A stretch of DNA of 64,000 nt, from assembly GCA_037318855.1 (NCBI GenBank), contig CP134874.1, forward strand, positions 1,302,598-1,366,597, read 5' to 3'. The position numbers and the translations under genes were made by a program. The notes under the pieces are model-generated. The model was not told the DNA's origin and ran no database searches. It was given only the letters and a program-made list of their open reading frames with translations. The DNA is from Candidatus Sedimenticola sp. (ex Thyasira tokunagai). GTDB taxonomy: Bacteria; Pseudomonadota; Gammaproteobacteria; Chromatiales; Chromatiaceae. Shown here in pieces: positions 63,089 to 64,000 of the stretch (the stretch's first letter is position 1; each line of letters opens with the position of its first letter).

Positions 63089-63664
63089 ATGGCTGACATA
63101 ACTAGTATATGTAGTGCACACCAAGGTTTAAATTTTGAAAAAACCAACCAAAGACGTGTGGGGCATGTCACTTCATTAAAAATAGGCGATAAAGAGTATA
63201 AAAAGGACATGGCAGTCACGGTGCCTTCTGATATCGATGGCGATAAAGTTAAAGTGGTCGCGGTGATCGATGGTATATACTGGAACGGGGGGCATACCGA
63301 CGAAATATTAATTCATTGCCGGATATCCACCGCGAACAAAGTATCGAGCTTTTTATTATCACATGCTGAATTGAGTGATACCAGAGTGGAATTTGCGTTT
63401 GTGATTTATGAATACGACCCCGTTAAGGCAAAGTACTTTCCCTTTTTTCATACCAATGAAACGAACCTGAATGGTTTAGTCTCTAAAGATGATGGTAAGT
63501 TGAGACTGATAATTAGTAATGACCAAGAAGAGGATGTGGTATCGCCAAAAAACTTTAGGTTCTATCTTGGTGTTATGCCCTCTGAGAAAGAGCAAGGAGT
63601 GCATGTCGCGGGTGATGACAGCGCCAAACTTGTTAAGAAATGGGGCGTTACTGTCGCCGAATGA
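63089..63664 (+). CDS. Unassigned T6SS-locus protein, Hcp candidate
   Basis: 191 residues, rich in beta-strand patterns (VGHVTSLKIGDKEYKKDMAV, GDKVKVVAVIDGIYW, VEFAFVIYEYDPVKAKYFPF, FRFYLGVMPSEKEQ). No signal peptide. It does not match canonical Hcp motifs. Its place between tssC and tssK, its size and its beta content make a divergent tube protein (TssD) the best guess. Confidence 0.4.
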   Translation: MADITSICSAHQGLNFEKTNQRRVGHVTSLKIGDKEYKKDMAVTVPSDIDGDKVKVVAVIDGIYWNGGHTDEILIHCRISTANKVSSFLLSHAELSDTRVEFAFVIYEYDPVKAKYFPFFHTNETNLNGLVSKDDGKLRLIISNDQEEDVVSPKNFRFYLGVMPSEKEQGVHVAGDDSAKLVKKWGVTVAE

Positions 63665-63690
63665 TCGGTTAACTTTGCTGGGAGAATACC

Positions 63691-64000
63691 ATGTCGGGAA
63701 AACTTGCGCGGGTGCAATGGCAGTTGGGACAAACCTTGTTGCCACAGCACTTTGAAGCTCAAGAAGCATCCGTGTTAGCTGATAGTTTTATCAAATTTAG
63801 CCAACTGGGCAATCCGTTTTATGGGGTTATGCAATTGAGTTTTGACCAATCAGCATTAGTCGACGATATTGTCAGGGTGGACTGTTTCAGTTGTATTTTA
63901 AAAAGCGGTGAAACCATAGTCATTGGCGGCAATGCCGCGTTTATTCGTAATGAAGTGGTACTGCCTAGCGAGTCGTTAAATGTCAGTCTGTTTGTTGATA
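63691..64000 (+). CDS. tssK: TssK, T6SS baseplate protein (N-terminal part, runs off window)
   Basis: 103 codons before the edge, with gggag before the ATG. The start, VQWQLGQTLLPQHFEAQEAS, is the conserved TssK opening (W-x-x-G-x-x-L-x-PQHF), followed by a shell-domain-like alternation of strands. TssK links baseplate to membrane complex. Confidence 0.85.
   Translation, partial: MSGKLARVQWQLGQTLLPQHFEAQEASVLADSFIKFSQLGNPFYGVMQLSFDQSALVDDIVRVDCFSCILKSGETIVIGGNAAFIRNEVVLPSESLNVSLFVD

Overview
The window looks like a chromosome of a sulfur-oxidising gammaproteobacterium. The evidence is a complete soxXAKLYZB-type cluster without soxCD, a ferrochelatase, periplasmic cytochromes, and gamma-type MutS, RecA, XerD and YajQ. 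A lifestyle in contact with eukaryotes is an inference from the effector-like genes; the sequence does not name the host or species. No tRNA, rRNA, CRISPR or prophage was seen.

Backbone 1 (1-10,507): a partial hypothetical gene, a UspA protein, a TtrS/TtrR-like two-component pair, the sox operon ending in a clear terminator, and a DUF523 gene. Backbone 2 (25,661-43,475): hemH, a PQQ-propeller protein, a cytochrome P460-like protein, xerD, yajQ, a DsbC homologue that has lost its CXXC motif, a PP2C phosphatase and an FHA protein, mutS, pncC-thpR-recA-recX, a corrinoid/methyltransferase pair, and an RpfC-like sensor kinase.

Island 1 (10,515-25,649) is bounded by two direct copies of one group II intron. 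Their outer flanks are backbone and their inner flanks are the two halves of another intron's reverse transcriptase gene, the pattern left by integrating a circle through a single crossover. It holds a LuxR-type gene cut by an IS256 element, scraps of tssC and of a PAAR protein, a candidate cysteine-protease effector, three IS91 copies, and a Q-rich effector-like protein with C-terminal helix-turn-helix-like repeats.

Island 2 (43,476 to about 59,100) starts inside the RpfC-like gene. An IS4 element there is split by a 286-bp repeat element, which is split by a group II intron, which is split by an IS1595 element. Next come a PAAR-like (DUF4280) gene overlapping a 920-residue protein with a SET methyltransferase domain and an NLS-like tail, a Fic remnant, and a field of repeat elements and transposase pieces around a third member of the Q-rich family. 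The window ends in a divergent type VI secretion (T6SS) locus: tssM-like fragment, tssB, tssC, an Hcp-candidate and tssK.

Two things stand out. (1) A family of three proteins shares an N-terminal domain of about 85 residues and glutamine-rich regions, joined to SET or HTH-like repeat modules. They look like T6SS-associated nucleomodulins. (2) A family of non-coding repeat elements, 286 bp when complete (called R here), inserts without target duplication, carries hairpins at both ends, and is itself the insertion site of group II introns. It resembles structured mobile RNAs of the HEARO/IscB omega-RNA type, but no nuclease gene is present.
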